A stretch of 64,000 bases of DNA, taken from the NCBI GenBank assembly GCA_020073345.1, contig JAIQFI010000001.1:124001-188000 (forward strand), given 5' to 3'. Each line of letters opens with the position of its first letter. The stretch's first letter is position 1. This document shows positions 35,623 to 43,748 of the stretch, piece after piece. The notes beneath the pieces are model-generated. The model saw nothing but the letters and a program-made list of their open reading frames with translations, did not search any database and was not told the origin of the DNA. This DNA comes from Terriglobia bacterium (GTDB lineage Bacteria; Acidobacteriota; Terriglobia; Bryobacterales; Bryobacteraceae). Position numbers and translations under genes: made by a program.

Positions 35623-36468
35623 GTGCCTCTATTACATGCCATTATTTTGGGGATCATTCAGGGCCTGACCGAGTTCCTGCCAGTAAGCAGCTCCGCGCAT
35701 CTGGCGCTCATTCCGTGGCTGTTCGGCTGGAACGACCAGGGCCTGAGCTTCGACATCGCCCTGCACGTGGGAACCGTGCTGGCGGTAATCGTATACTTCT
35801 TCCGCGATTGGGTCCAAGTCATCGCTCAGGGCTTCGGCTTGAACATAGGTTCCGACCCGGGGATTCGCCGGAATCCGCGTCTGTTGTGGCTCCTGGCGCT
35901 GGGCTCGGTTCCCGCGGGCATCGCCGGTTTGCTGGTCAAGGATCTGGCCGAAAACGTCTGGCGCAATAACCAATACCTGATCGGCAGCATGCTGATTGGA
36001 GTCGGACTGTTCATGTGGTGGGCCGACCGTCAGGGATCCCGCAAGAAGGATCTGGGTAACGTGTCACCTTCCGACTCCGTGGTGATCGGCGCGGCCCAAG
36101 CCTTAGCGCTGGTCCCCGGTGTCTCCCGTAGCGGGATCACCATCTGCGCCGGGTTGCTGCGGAATCTGGACCGGGCGACCGCCGCCCGATTCTCATTCCT
36201 CCTGGCGACCCCGGCTATCGCGGGCGCCGCAGCCAAGGACGCCTGGGACCTGATGCGCCACGGGGGTGGGATGGCCGGGATTCCGCCGGACATGCGCACG
36301 GCCCTGTTGATCGGCGTCGTAGTCAGCGCGATCACCGGCGCGCTCACCATCCAGTTCTTCCTGAGCTACCTCCGGCGGCGGTCGCTGAGCTTCTTCGTGT
36401 GGTACCGGGTAATTTTTGGCATAATAGTAATCGCTCTGGCCACCTTCTTCCGCTACCACGGGGGATGA
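35623..36468 (+). CDS. uppP: Undecaprenyl-diphosphatase
   Basis: A 281-residue inner-membrane enzyme that dephosphorylates undecaprenyl diphosphate to recycle the carrier lipid of cell-wall synthesis. ILGIIQGLTEFLPVSSSAHL near the N terminus and ALVPGVSRSGITI in the second half are the two conserved BacA/UppP motifs, with Ser and Arg of the active site. About eight hydrophobic helices. GTG start chosen from the family N terminus and the upstream hexamer. The stop overlaps ftsK by ATGA. Confidence 0.95.
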   Translation: MPLLHAIILGIIQGLTEFLPVSSSAHLALIPWLFGWNDQGLSFDIALHVGTVLAVIVYFFRDWVQVIAQGFGLNIGSDPGIRRNPRLLWLLALGSVPAGIAGLLVKDLAENVWRNNQYLIGSMLIGVGLFMWWADRQGSRKKDLGNVSPSDSVVIGAAQALALVPGVSRSGITICAGLLRNLDRATAARFSFLLATPAIAGAAAKDAWDLMRHGGGMAGIPPDMRTALLIGVVVSAITGALTIQFFLSYLRRRSLSFFVWYRVIFGIIVIALATFFRYHGG

Positions 36469-38882
36469 GATTTTTAGGACCTACCCGCCACCCACGGCTC
36501 AATGAAGCCGGCGCAGTGGCGTTGCTGATCGCGGGGCTGTTCCTGTTCTTCAGTCTCGTCTCCTACTATCCGCTGGATGCTTCCTGGAATACTGCAGGTT
36601 CCGGCGCTAAGCCCGTGAACCTCACAGGGTTAGTTGGCGCCGCCATAGCCGACCTTCTGTTACAGGGCTTCGGCCTGGGCGCGTACGTCTTTCCGATTCT
36701 GATCCTGATGCTGGCCTGGCAATGGCTGCGCGGCGCGGAAATCGCCGCCCCGTGGGCTCGGCTGGCGGGCGGATTGGCCTGGGTCGGGTCCACCTGCGCG
36801 GCGCTGGGCCTGTTCAAGGACTGGCGGCCGATCGCGGGAGCCATTCCAGCCGGCGGATTGATCGGCTTGGTGACCGCGGATTACGCCGTATCGAAGATGA
36901 ATCTGACCGGCGCGGTTCTGGTGACCGGCGCTGTTTGGATCCTTTCGCTCTACCTGATTTCGACCTTCGAGATGTCGCGCGTACCGGCCTGGGCCGGTGC
37001 GCCCCTCCGGCTCGGGCAGGCAATCTGGGAACAGCTGGCCGCGAGGCGGATGCAGTGGATCGAAAACTCACGGCGGCGAGCCGAAGAGAAGGCCGTGCGG
37101 CGAGCCCTGCTGGAGGAAGCCGCGCGTGAGTCTGCGCCTGTTCCTGACGCTCCGCAGATTGTCGACCCTCTGAAACCGGCCGCGCATGCGGCAGCGGTGG
37201 GTATGCCGATGCCCCGCCCTACGCGAGCGCCCGCTCCGCCACCGGAAGTCCTGGAAGATATCCCGATCCGGGCTTTGGAAACGCTGCCCGAGCCACCCCT
37301 TCGCGGAGCTTCGTTCATCGAGCCTGCGCCTGAACATCTTGAGCAAGAACCCCAAGTCCGCCCCGCGCCGAAACGGGATCTGCCGCCCCTCAAGCCGCGC
37401 TTCGTATTCCGGCTGCCCTCGACCGATCTTTTGCAGGAGCACGTGGGACGCGCCGCCTTTGACAGCCAGGAATTGAAGGAAACCGCCGCTCAAATCAAAT
37501 CCAAGTTTGAGGAATTCAATGTACGCGGCTCGGTGGTCCAGATCAATCCCGGACCCGTGGTGACCACCTTCGAGTTCAAGCCCGAGGCGGGCGTGAAGTA
37601 CTCGCGCATCACCACCCTGACCGAAGACCTGTGCCTCGGCTTGCAGGCTGAATCGATTCTCATCGAGCGCATCCCGGGCAAGCCGACTGTGGGCATCGAG
37701 GTCCCCAACACCAAGCGCGAAACCATCAGCCTGCGCCAGATTCTCGAGTCCGAAGAGTTTCTGAATTCCGCCTCGATGCTTACGGTCGCTCTGGGCAAGG
37801 ACATTAACGGGCGGATCAAAGTCGCGGCGCTCGAATCGATGCCGCACCTGTTGATCGCCGGATCCACCGGATCGGGCAAGAGCGTGATGCTCAACTCGCT
37901 GATCATGTCGATCCTCTATAAGGCCACGCCGCATGAGGTTCGCATGATCATGGTGGATCCGAAACGCCTGGAATTCGGACCGTACGAAGGGATTCCGCAC
38001 CTACTGACGCCGGTGATCACCGATGCGCGCAAAGCCACCATCGCGCTGCGCAACGCCGTGCTCGAAATGGAACGCCGTCTGAAACTGCTAGCGAGCCAAG
38101 GCGTCCGCAATATCGAGCAGTTCAACCGCAAGGTGCGGCAACTGGAGGCTCAGCCCCGCAACCTGTTCGAAGACGAGCTGGAGCAGGACGAGCTCGAACA
38201 CCTTCCCTATGTGATGATCGTGATCGACGAGTTGGCCGACCTGATGATGGTGGAGCGCGCCAACGTCGAGGAAAGCGTCACGCGTCTGGCGCAAATGGCG
38301 CGCGCCGTGGGCATGCATCTGGTACTCGCTACGCAGCGGCCGAGCGTCGACGTGATCACCGGCTTGATCAAGGCGAATTTCCCCTCGCGGATCTCTTTCC
38401 GCGTGGCTACACGCGTCGATTCGCGCACGGTACTGGACGTGATGGGCGCCGAGCACCTGCTGGGCAAGGGCGATATGCTGTACCTGCCGCCCGGCTCATC
38501 CCGCCTGACCCGCGTGCACGGCTCATTTGTAAGCGAGGCCGAAACCAGTCGGGTGGTGGACTTCTGGAAGGAGCAGGCCCAGCCGGAGTACGACCAGACC
38601 TTCCTGATCGCGCCTCCCGCAGACGACGAAGAGGGCGAAGCCGAAGAAATCGACGCCGTGGAAGATCCCTTGTACCAGGAAGCCGTGCGGGTGGTTTGCG
38701 AAATGGGCAAGGCGTCCACATCCACGTTGCAGCGCCGGATGCGCCTGGGCTACGGGCGGGCAGCGAGAATCCTGGACATGATGCAGCGCGACGGCATCAT
38801 CGGGCCGCCCGACGGCAGCCGCCCGCGTGACGTATTGAAGCGCCCGGATTGGCTCGAAGAGATCCAGAATCAAGTAAGATAG
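36465..38882 (+). CDS. ftsK: DNA translocase FtsK
   Basis: An 805-residue septal DNA pump. Four N-terminal membrane helices (about 15-180) are followed by a proline/charge-rich linker (about 200-310), the alpha domain, the RecA-like motor with Walker A GSTGSGKSVML and Walker B VIDELADLMM, and a C-terminal winged-helix gamma domain (about 720-800, STSTLQRRMRLGYGRAARIL) that reads KOPS sites. Linker length is short, as in SpoIIIE/FtsK of non-enteric bacteria. The ATG overlaps the uppP stop; the open frame upstream is a uppP shadow. Confidence 0.96.
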   Translation: MRFLGPTRHPRLNEAGAVALLIAGLFLFFSLVSYYPLDASWNTAGSGAKPVNLTGLVGAAIADLLLQGFGLGAYVFPILILMLAWQWLRGAEIAAPWARLAGGLAWVGSTCAALGLFKDWRPIAGAIPAGGLIGLVTADYAVSKMNLTGAVLVTGAVWILSLYLISTFEMSRVPAWAGAPLRLGQAIWEQLAARRMQWIENSRRRAEEKAVRRALLEEAARESAPVPDAPQIVDPLKPAAHAAAVGMPMPRPTRAPAPPPEVLEDIPIRALETLPEPPLRGASFIEPAPEHLEQEPQVRPAPKRDLPPLKPRFVFRLPSTDLLQEHVGRAAFDSQELKETAAQIKSKFEEFNVRGSVVQINPGPVVTTFEFKPEAGVKYSRITTLTEDLCLGLQAESILIERIPGKPTVGIEVPNTKRETISLRQILESEEFLNSASMLTVALGKDINGRIKVAALESMPHLLIAGSTGSGKSVMLNSLIMSILYKATPHEVRMIMVDPKRLEFGPYEGIPHLLTPVITDARKATIALRNAVLEMERRLKLLASQGVRNIEQFNRKVRQLEAQPRNLFEDELEQDELEHLPYVMIVIDELADLMMVERANVEESVTRLAQMARAVGMHLVLATQRPSVDVITGLIKANFPSRISFRVATRVDSRTVLDVMGAEHLLGKGDMLYLPPGSSRLTRVHGSFVSEAETSRVVDFWKEQAQPEYDQTFLIAPPADDEEGEAEEIDAVEDPLYQEAVRVVCEMGKASTSTLQRRMRLGYGRAARILDMMQRDGIIGPPDGSRPRDVLKRPDWLEEIQNQVR

Positions 38883-38895
38883 ATTTTTACACACT

Positions 38896-39402
38896 ATGTT
38901 TCGAGTCATTTTGGCGTTCGTGTGTCTGTTGATATCGGTCGAAGGCGCTACTCTTCCCCGCCCTCTGGCCGATATTTCGGTGCCCGTCGCCGACGGAAAA
39001 AAGATTCGCCTGAGTCAGTACCGCGGGAAGGTCATGGTGGTAGCCTTAATCTCCACAACCTGCGAGCACTGCATCACGTCGATGCAAATGCTCGGCCAGC
39101 TTCAGAAGGAGTATGGCCCCCAGGGATTCCAGGTCTTTAGCGTAGCGGCGGACGATATGGCCGCGAAGATGGTGGGCCCTCTCACGCGGCTTCGGCAGTT
39201 TGGATTCCCGCTCGGCTACCTGGACCGGGACACCGCCATGCAGCTGTGCGATTTCAAGCCCGACGATCACCCCTTCGTCCCCATGTACTTGTTCGTCGAC
39301 AAAAAGGGCGCCGTCCGGTTTCAGTACGCGGGGAAAGACGATTTCTTCAAAAAAGAAGAGAAGAACACGCGGATCTTGATCGAAGCACTGTTGAAGCAAT
39401 GA
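38896..39402 (+). CDS. Secreted thioredoxin-like (AhpC/TSA, TlpA type) protein
   Basis: A 168-residue protein with a signal peptide (about 1-18) and a thioredoxin fold. The redox motif is Cys56-Glu-His-Cys59 in STTCEHC, and a cis-Pro region is plausible at DDHPFVPMYLFVD. It should be a periplasmic disulfide reductant or oxidase, as with TlpA/ResA. It follows ftsK after 13 bases; TAGATT spans the ftsK stop 10 bases before its ATG, so it may have an own start site. Confidence 0.85.
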   Translation: MFRVILAFVCLLISVEGATLPRPLADISVPVADGKKIRLSQYRGKVMVVALISTTCEHCITSMQMLGQLQKEYGPQGFQVFSVAADDMAAKMVGPLTRLRQFGFPLGYLDRDTAMQLCDFKPDDHPFVPMYLFVDKKGAVRFQYAGKDDFFKKEEKNTRILIEALLKQ

Positions 39403-39405
39403 CCA

Positions 39406-40851
39406 TCAAACATCGAACTTGATGCCCTGAGCCAACGGCAATTCGCCCGACCAGTTCACCGTAACCGTCTGCCGGCGCATGTAGGCTTTCCAGGCATCGC
39501 TGCCCGATTCACGTCCGCCGCCGGTATCTTTTTCGCCGCCGAAAGCTCCGCCGATTTCCGCTCCGCTGGTGCCGATGTTTACGTTGGCGATGCCGCAGTC
39601 GCTGCCACGCGCGCTGAGGAACGCTTCCGAAGACGCCAGCTTCGCAGTGAAGATGGCCGAGGAAAGCCCTTGCGGGACGTCGTTGTGCCAGGCCATGGCT
39701 TGATCCAAGGTATCGAATTCGATCAGGTACAGCACTGGAGCGAAGAGCTCTTCCTTCAGCATCGCCATATCGGAGTGCGCCTGGACAATGGTCGGCTCGA
39801 CGAAGCATCCTTGCAGACGCTTCCCGCCGGTCAGGACTTTCCCGCCCTGTTCCTGGATTGTCGCCAGGCCGCGCATCATGTTGTCCACCGCGTCCTGGTC
39901 GATCAGCGGCCCCATCAGCGTCGCGGCGTCGAGTGGGTCGCCGATGCGGATTTGCCCGTACGCCGCGATCAGCTTTTCAGTGATCTTCGGCGCGATACCC
40001 TTCTGCAAAAAAAGTCTGCGTATCGACGTACAACGCTGCCCGGCCGTGCCCACGGCGCCGAACAGTACGGCGCGCACCACCAGGTCCGGGTCGGCATCGT
40101 CCATTACGATCACGCCGTTATTGCCGCCAAGCTCGAGGAGACTCCGCCCCAGGCGCCCGGCCACTACTTGTGCGACATGCCGGCCCATGCGGACAGAGCC
40201 CGTCGCGCTGATGAGAGGAACGCGGCGGTCCTGGATCAGACGCTCACCGACCACATCATCCTTCCCGATCGCCAGGTTCAAGACACCCTTCCAGCCGTGG
40301 CGATCGAGTACGCGGTCGCAAATCTGCTGCACGGCAACCGCGCATAACGGTACTTTGAGCGAGGGCTTCCAGACGACAGTATCGCCGCATACCATGGCGA
40401 TCAGCGCGTTCCAGCTCCACACCGCAACCGGAAAGTTGAACGCGCTGATCACGCCCACTACTCCCAGCGGATGCCACTGCTCGTACATGCGATGGCCAGG
40501 CCGCTCGCTGTGCATCGAGAGGCCGTAAAGCTGGCGCGACAGGCCGCAGGCGAAATCGGCGATGTCGATCATCTCCTGCACCTCACCCAGGCCTTCGGCG
40601 GCGATCTTGCCGGCCTCGAGCGTGACGAGCTTGCCCAGTTCCTGCTTGGCGCTCCGAAGCTCGTCGCCGATCTGCCGAACGATCTCTCCGCGTTGGGGCG
40701 CGGGCAGCATGCGCCATCGCTCGAAGGTCCTCTGGGCCTGGGAGATGACGGCATCGTAATCTTCCACCGATGCCAGCGGGACGCGGCCGAGCTCAGCCCC
40801 CGTCGCGGGGTTGTAGGAGATTACTTCTTTACCTTCAATCCGCCCGCTCAT
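39406..40851 (-). CDS. Aldehyde dehydrogenase, ALDH7/AmaB type
   Basis: A 481-residue NAD(P)-dependent aldehyde dehydrogenase. The nucleophile is the Cys in GTAGQRCTSIRRLF, the general base is the Glu in LLELGGNNGVIV, and VVGVISAFNFPVAVWSWN carries the conserved catalytic Asn. GQRCTSIRR and ELGGNN (rather than ELGGK) point to the ALDH7 (antiquitin, L-aminoadipate-semialdehyde dehydrogenase) branch, which works in lysine breakdown; the substrate here is not proved. It lies 9 bases after thrS on the same strand. Confidence 0.88.
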   Translation of the reverse strand: MSGRIEGKEVISYNPATGAELGRVPLASVEDYDAVISQAQRTFERWRMLPAPQRGEIVRQIGDELRSAKQELGKLVTLEAGKIAAEGLGEVQEMIDIADFACGLSRQLYGLSMHSERPGHRMYEQWHPLGVVGVISAFNFPVAVWSWNALIAMVCGDTVVWKPSLKVPLCAVAVQQICDRVLDRHGWKGVLNLAIGKDDVVGERLIQDRRVPLISATGSVRMGRHVAQVVAGRLGRSLLELGGNNGVIVMDDADPDLVVRAVLFGAVGTAGQRCTSIRRLFLQKGIAPKITEKLIAAYGQIRIGDPLDAATLMGPLIDQDAVDNMMRGLATIQEQGGKVLTGGKRLQGCFVEPTIVQAHSDMAMLKEELFAPVLYLIEFDTLDQAMAWHNDVPQGLSSAIFTAKLASSEAFLSARGSDCGIANVNIGTSGAEIGGAFGGEKDTGGGRESGSDAWKAYMRRQTVTVNWSGELPLAQGIKFDV

Positions 40852-40860
40852 CGAGTGCCG

Positions 40861-42795
40861 CTACTCCGTGGCGGATTTCGAGGCAATTAGTTGCGACACT
40901 TCTTCGATGAACTGATCCAGCGGCTTCACGCCCATATCGGCGTGTTTGCGGTGGCGCACCGAAACAGTACCCGCCTCGGCTTCGCGATCGCCCACCACCA
41001 GCATGTACGGTACCTTCTGCAACTGGGCTTCCCGAATCTTGAGGTTGACCTTTTCCTTGCGATCGTCGAGATGCACGCGCAGCCCGGCGCCTTCGAGCTT
41101 CGCGTAAACTTTCTGAGCGTATTCCTGCTGCCGGTCAGTGATCGGCATCACTACCGCCTGCACCGGCGCCAGCCAAACCGGGAACGCCCCGGCATAGTGT
41201 TCGATCAACGTTCCGAAAAAGCGCTCCACGCTGCCGTACAGCGCGCGATGCACCATCAGCGGCTGATGCTTCTTGCCGTCTTCGGCGACATATTCGAGCT
41301 CGAACCTGCGCGGCAAAGTGAAATCGAACTGGACGGTCGAAAGCTGCCACTTGCGGCCCAAAGCGTCCAGCAGCTTCACGTCGATCTTGGGTCCGTAAAA
41401 CGCCGCCTCATCGGGGATCACCGGAGCCTTGATCTTCAGACGCTCCACGGCCCGCTTCAGCGCGCCCTCGGCCAGCGCCCACTGCTCCGGCTCGCCGTCA
41501 TACTTGCCGCTGGTTCCGCCGTCCCAGGTCGAAATCTCCGCGTCGTAGTGCTCGAAACCGAACGTCTTCAGGACATCCAGAGCGAACTCGAGACAGTTGA
41601 CGACCTCATCCTCGATCTGATCGCGCGTGCAGAATATGTGCGCGTCGTCTTGCGTGAACCCCCGAACGCGTAGCAGCCCATGCATGGTCCCGCTGCGTTC
41701 GTAGCGATACACCGTACCCAGCTCGCCCAGCCGCACCGGAAGCTCGCGATAGCTGCGCAGTTTGTCGCGATAGATGAGAATGTGGCCCGGACAGTTCATG
41801 GGTTTCAAGCGGTACTCCGCGTCATCCAGCTCCATACCCGCGAACATGTTCTCGGCATAGTGGCTGAGGTGCCCCGACGTCCGCCACAGATCGGCGCGCA
41901 TCACATGCGGCGTATACACCAGCGAGTAGCCGCGCTTGAGGTACTGGTCGCGCATCCAGTCTTCGATCAGTTTGCGAATGATCCCGCCCTTGGGGTGATA
42001 AAAAATCAGGCCGGGACCGGCCAGATCCTGGATGCTGAACAGGTCCAGTTCCTGCCCCAGCTTGCGATGGTCGCGTTTCTTCGCCTCTTCAAGTTTGGCG
42101 AGGTACTCGTCGAGTTCTTTCTTGCTGAAGAACGCCGTGCCATAGATGCGCTGGAGCTGCGCATTCTTTTCGTTGCCCTTCCAATACGCCCCCGCGATCG
42201 AAAGCAGCTTGAACGCCTTAATCTTCTTGGTGGACGGCACGTGCGGGCCGCGGCAAAAATCGATGAACTGCGGACCCAGCGTGTATTCGGAAAACACATC
42301 GCCGGCGCGCTCCGTGATCAGCTCGACCTTCATTGGCTGGTCGGCGTAGAGCTTCAGCCCCGCGTTTTTCTCCGTGTACTTGCGTTCGTACGGCAGATCG
42401 CGCGCCTGAATCTCCCACATGCGCTTCTCGATCTTCTCGAGATCTTCGGGAGTGAACGGCGTGTCACGCTGGAAATCGTAGTAGAAGCCCGTTTCGATAG
42501 GCGGGCCGATGCCGAGCTTGGTCTCCGGGAACAGCTCCAGCACGGCGGCGGCGAGAAGATGCGCGGTGGAATGCCGGTACACTTCGAGCGCCTCGGGATT
42601 CCTGGTGGTCAGGATCTCGAGCTTGGCGTTGCTCTCGAACGGCCGGTTCAGGTCCCACAGATTACCGTCTACGCGTGCGACGATGGCGTCGTCCGCCAGC
42701 CGGGGGCTGATGGAGCGTGCCACATCCAGAGGTTTAGTTCCCGCCGGAAAGCTCGGTACACTGCCGTCCGGAAGGGTGACCTGTATGTTGTCCAT
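40861..42795 (-). CDS. thrS: Threonyl-tRNA synthetase
   Basis: A 644-residue class II synthetase. The order is an N-terminal TGS domain (about 1-60, ITLPDGS-like VTLPDGSVPSFPAG), the editing domain (HSTAHLLAAAVLELFP; FIDFCRGPHVPSTKKIKAFKL), the catalytic core with zinc-site MNCPGHILIYRD and the class II motif RYERSGTMHGLLRVRGFTQDD, and the anticodon-binding domain (about 545-640, DDRKEKVNLKIREAQLQKVP). It is complete. The start is the ATG before DNIQVTLP; it is divergent from an ECF sigma factor gene. Confidence 0.96.
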   Translation of the reverse strand: MDNIQVTLPDGSVPSFPAGTKPLDVARSISPRLADDAIVARVDGNLWDLNRPFESNAKLEILTTRNPEALEVYRHSTAHLLAAAVLELFPETKLGIGPPIETGFYYDFQRDTPFTPEDLEKIEKRMWEIQARDLPYERKYTEKNAGLKLYADQPMKVELITERAGDVFSEYTLGPQFIDFCRGPHVPSTKKIKAFKLLSIAGAYWKGNEKNAQLQRIYGTAFFSKKELDEYLAKLEEAKKRDHRKLGQELDLFSIQDLAGPGLIFYHPKGGIIRKLIEDWMRDQYLKRGYSLVYTPHVMRADLWRTSGHLSHYAENMFAGMELDDAEYRLKPMNCPGHILIYRDKLRSYRELPVRLGELGTVYRYERSGTMHGLLRVRGFTQDDAHIFCTRDQIEDEVVNCLEFALDVLKTFGFEHYDAEISTWDGGTSGKYDGEPEQWALAEGALKRAVERLKIKAPVIPDEAAFYGPKIDVKLLDALGRKWQLSTVQFDFTLPRRFELEYVAEDGKKHQPLMVHRALYGSVERFFGTLIEHYAGAFPVWLAPVQAVVMPITDRQQEYAQKVYAKLEGAGLRVHLDDRKEKVNLKIREAQLQKVPYMLVVGDREAEAGTVSVRHRKHADMGVKPLDQFIEEVSQLIASKSATE

Positions 42796-42883
42796 GGGTA
42801 ATTTTCAGGTTAACAAACCCCTGATTCCTTCGCCTTCGCGAGGGAGGGCCGCCTGATATAGTGAAGGGGAGGTCCCGTTCGCC

Positions 42884-43510
42884 GTGACGCCCACCACCAG
42901 CGTACCCACCGGATTCGATGAATCCGTCCTGGTGGCCCAGGCCAAAGCTGGGGACCAAGCCGCGTTTTCAGAGCTGGTCCATCGCTACGAGCGCAAGATC
43001 TACCGCCTGGCCAAGAACATCACCCGCAATGACGAAGACGCCGAGGATGTTCTCCAGGACACGTTCCTCAAAGCCTACACGCACTTAGACAATTTCAAGG
43101 GTGATTCCAAGTTCTACACCTGGATCGTCCGGATCGGGGTCAACGAGGCTCTGATGCGGCTCCGCAAGCGGAAATCCGACCGGAGCGTGCCCCTGGACGA
43201 GCCCGTGGAGCTGGGCGAAGAAACGGTGACAAGGGAGATCGCCGTCTGGGAAGACAACCCCGAACAGCAATACTCTCAAGAGGAATGGCGGCGCATCCTG
43301 GACGAGGCCGTCGAGAGTCTGAAGCCTGATTTTCGCACCGTTTTCGTATTGCGCGACATCGAAGAATTGAGCACCGAGGAAACGGCTGAGACCCTCGGAA
43401 TTTCAGTGCCAGCCGTCAAGAGCAGGCTTTTGCGAGCCCGCTTGGCGTTGCGGGAGCGGTTGACCCGTCAGTTCAAGCGGAAGGGAGAGAACTTGCTTGG
43501 TTACCTGTAA
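42884..43510 (+). CDS. RNA polymerase sigma factor, ECF family (RpoE-like)
   Basis: A 208-residue ECF sigma factor. Region 2 (about 15-95) has SELVHRYERKIYRLAKNITR and EDVLQDTFLKAYTHLD; region 4 (about 140-195) has VFVLRDIEELSTEETAETLG and SVPAVKSRLLRARLALRERL, a helix-turn-helix for -35 recognition. GTG 42884 is preceded by AAGGGGAGG 11 bases upstream; a TATAGT -10 lies at 42857. Its partner is the zinc-finger anti-sigma factor gene that starts within its 3' end. Confidence 0.93.
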   Translation: MTPTTSVPTGFDESVLVAQAKAGDQAAFSELVHRYERKIYRLAKNITRNDEDAEDVLQDTFLKAYTHLDNFKGDSKFYTWIVRIGVNEALMRLRKRKSDRSVPLDEPVELGEETVTREIAVWEDNPEQQYSQEEWRRILDEAVESLKPDFRTVFVLRDIEELSTEETAETLGISVPAVKSRLLRARLALRERLTRQFKRKGENLLGYL

Positions 43511-43748
43511 ACAGTTCCTGCAGGAATTGAACGCCTACCTGGATGAGACGGTGGATCCGGAAACGAAGAAACATTGGCAAGACCACGTGAATGCATGCCC
43601 CAACTGCTTCGTCATCGTAGATACCACTAAGAAGACGTTGCAGGTTTATAAGGGCGTAGAGCCGCAGACGCTCCCGGACGACGTCAGAACCCGATTATGG
43701 CAGGCCCTGGAGAAAAAGATGGCAGCCAAGAAACAACCTCAAGTCTGA
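43497..43748 (+). CDS. Small zinc-binding (ZAS) anti-sigma factor
   Basis: An 83-residue cytoplasmic protein with the Hx3Cx2C zinc motif of ZAS anti-sigma factors: HVNACPNC (the His, two Cys) with an additional N-terminal Cys in VTCKQFLQE. It lacks a membrane helix, so it is a soluble regulator that probably senses redox or zinc in the cytoplasm. The TTG start overlaps the sigma factor gene by 14 bases, so the two are translated together. Its 3' end overlaps the convergent addA-like gene by 10 bases. Confidence 0.85.
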   Translation: MVTCKQFLQELNAYLDETVDPETKKHWQDHVNACPNCFVIVDTTKKTLQVYKGVEPQTLPDDVRTRLWQALEKKMAAKKQPQV

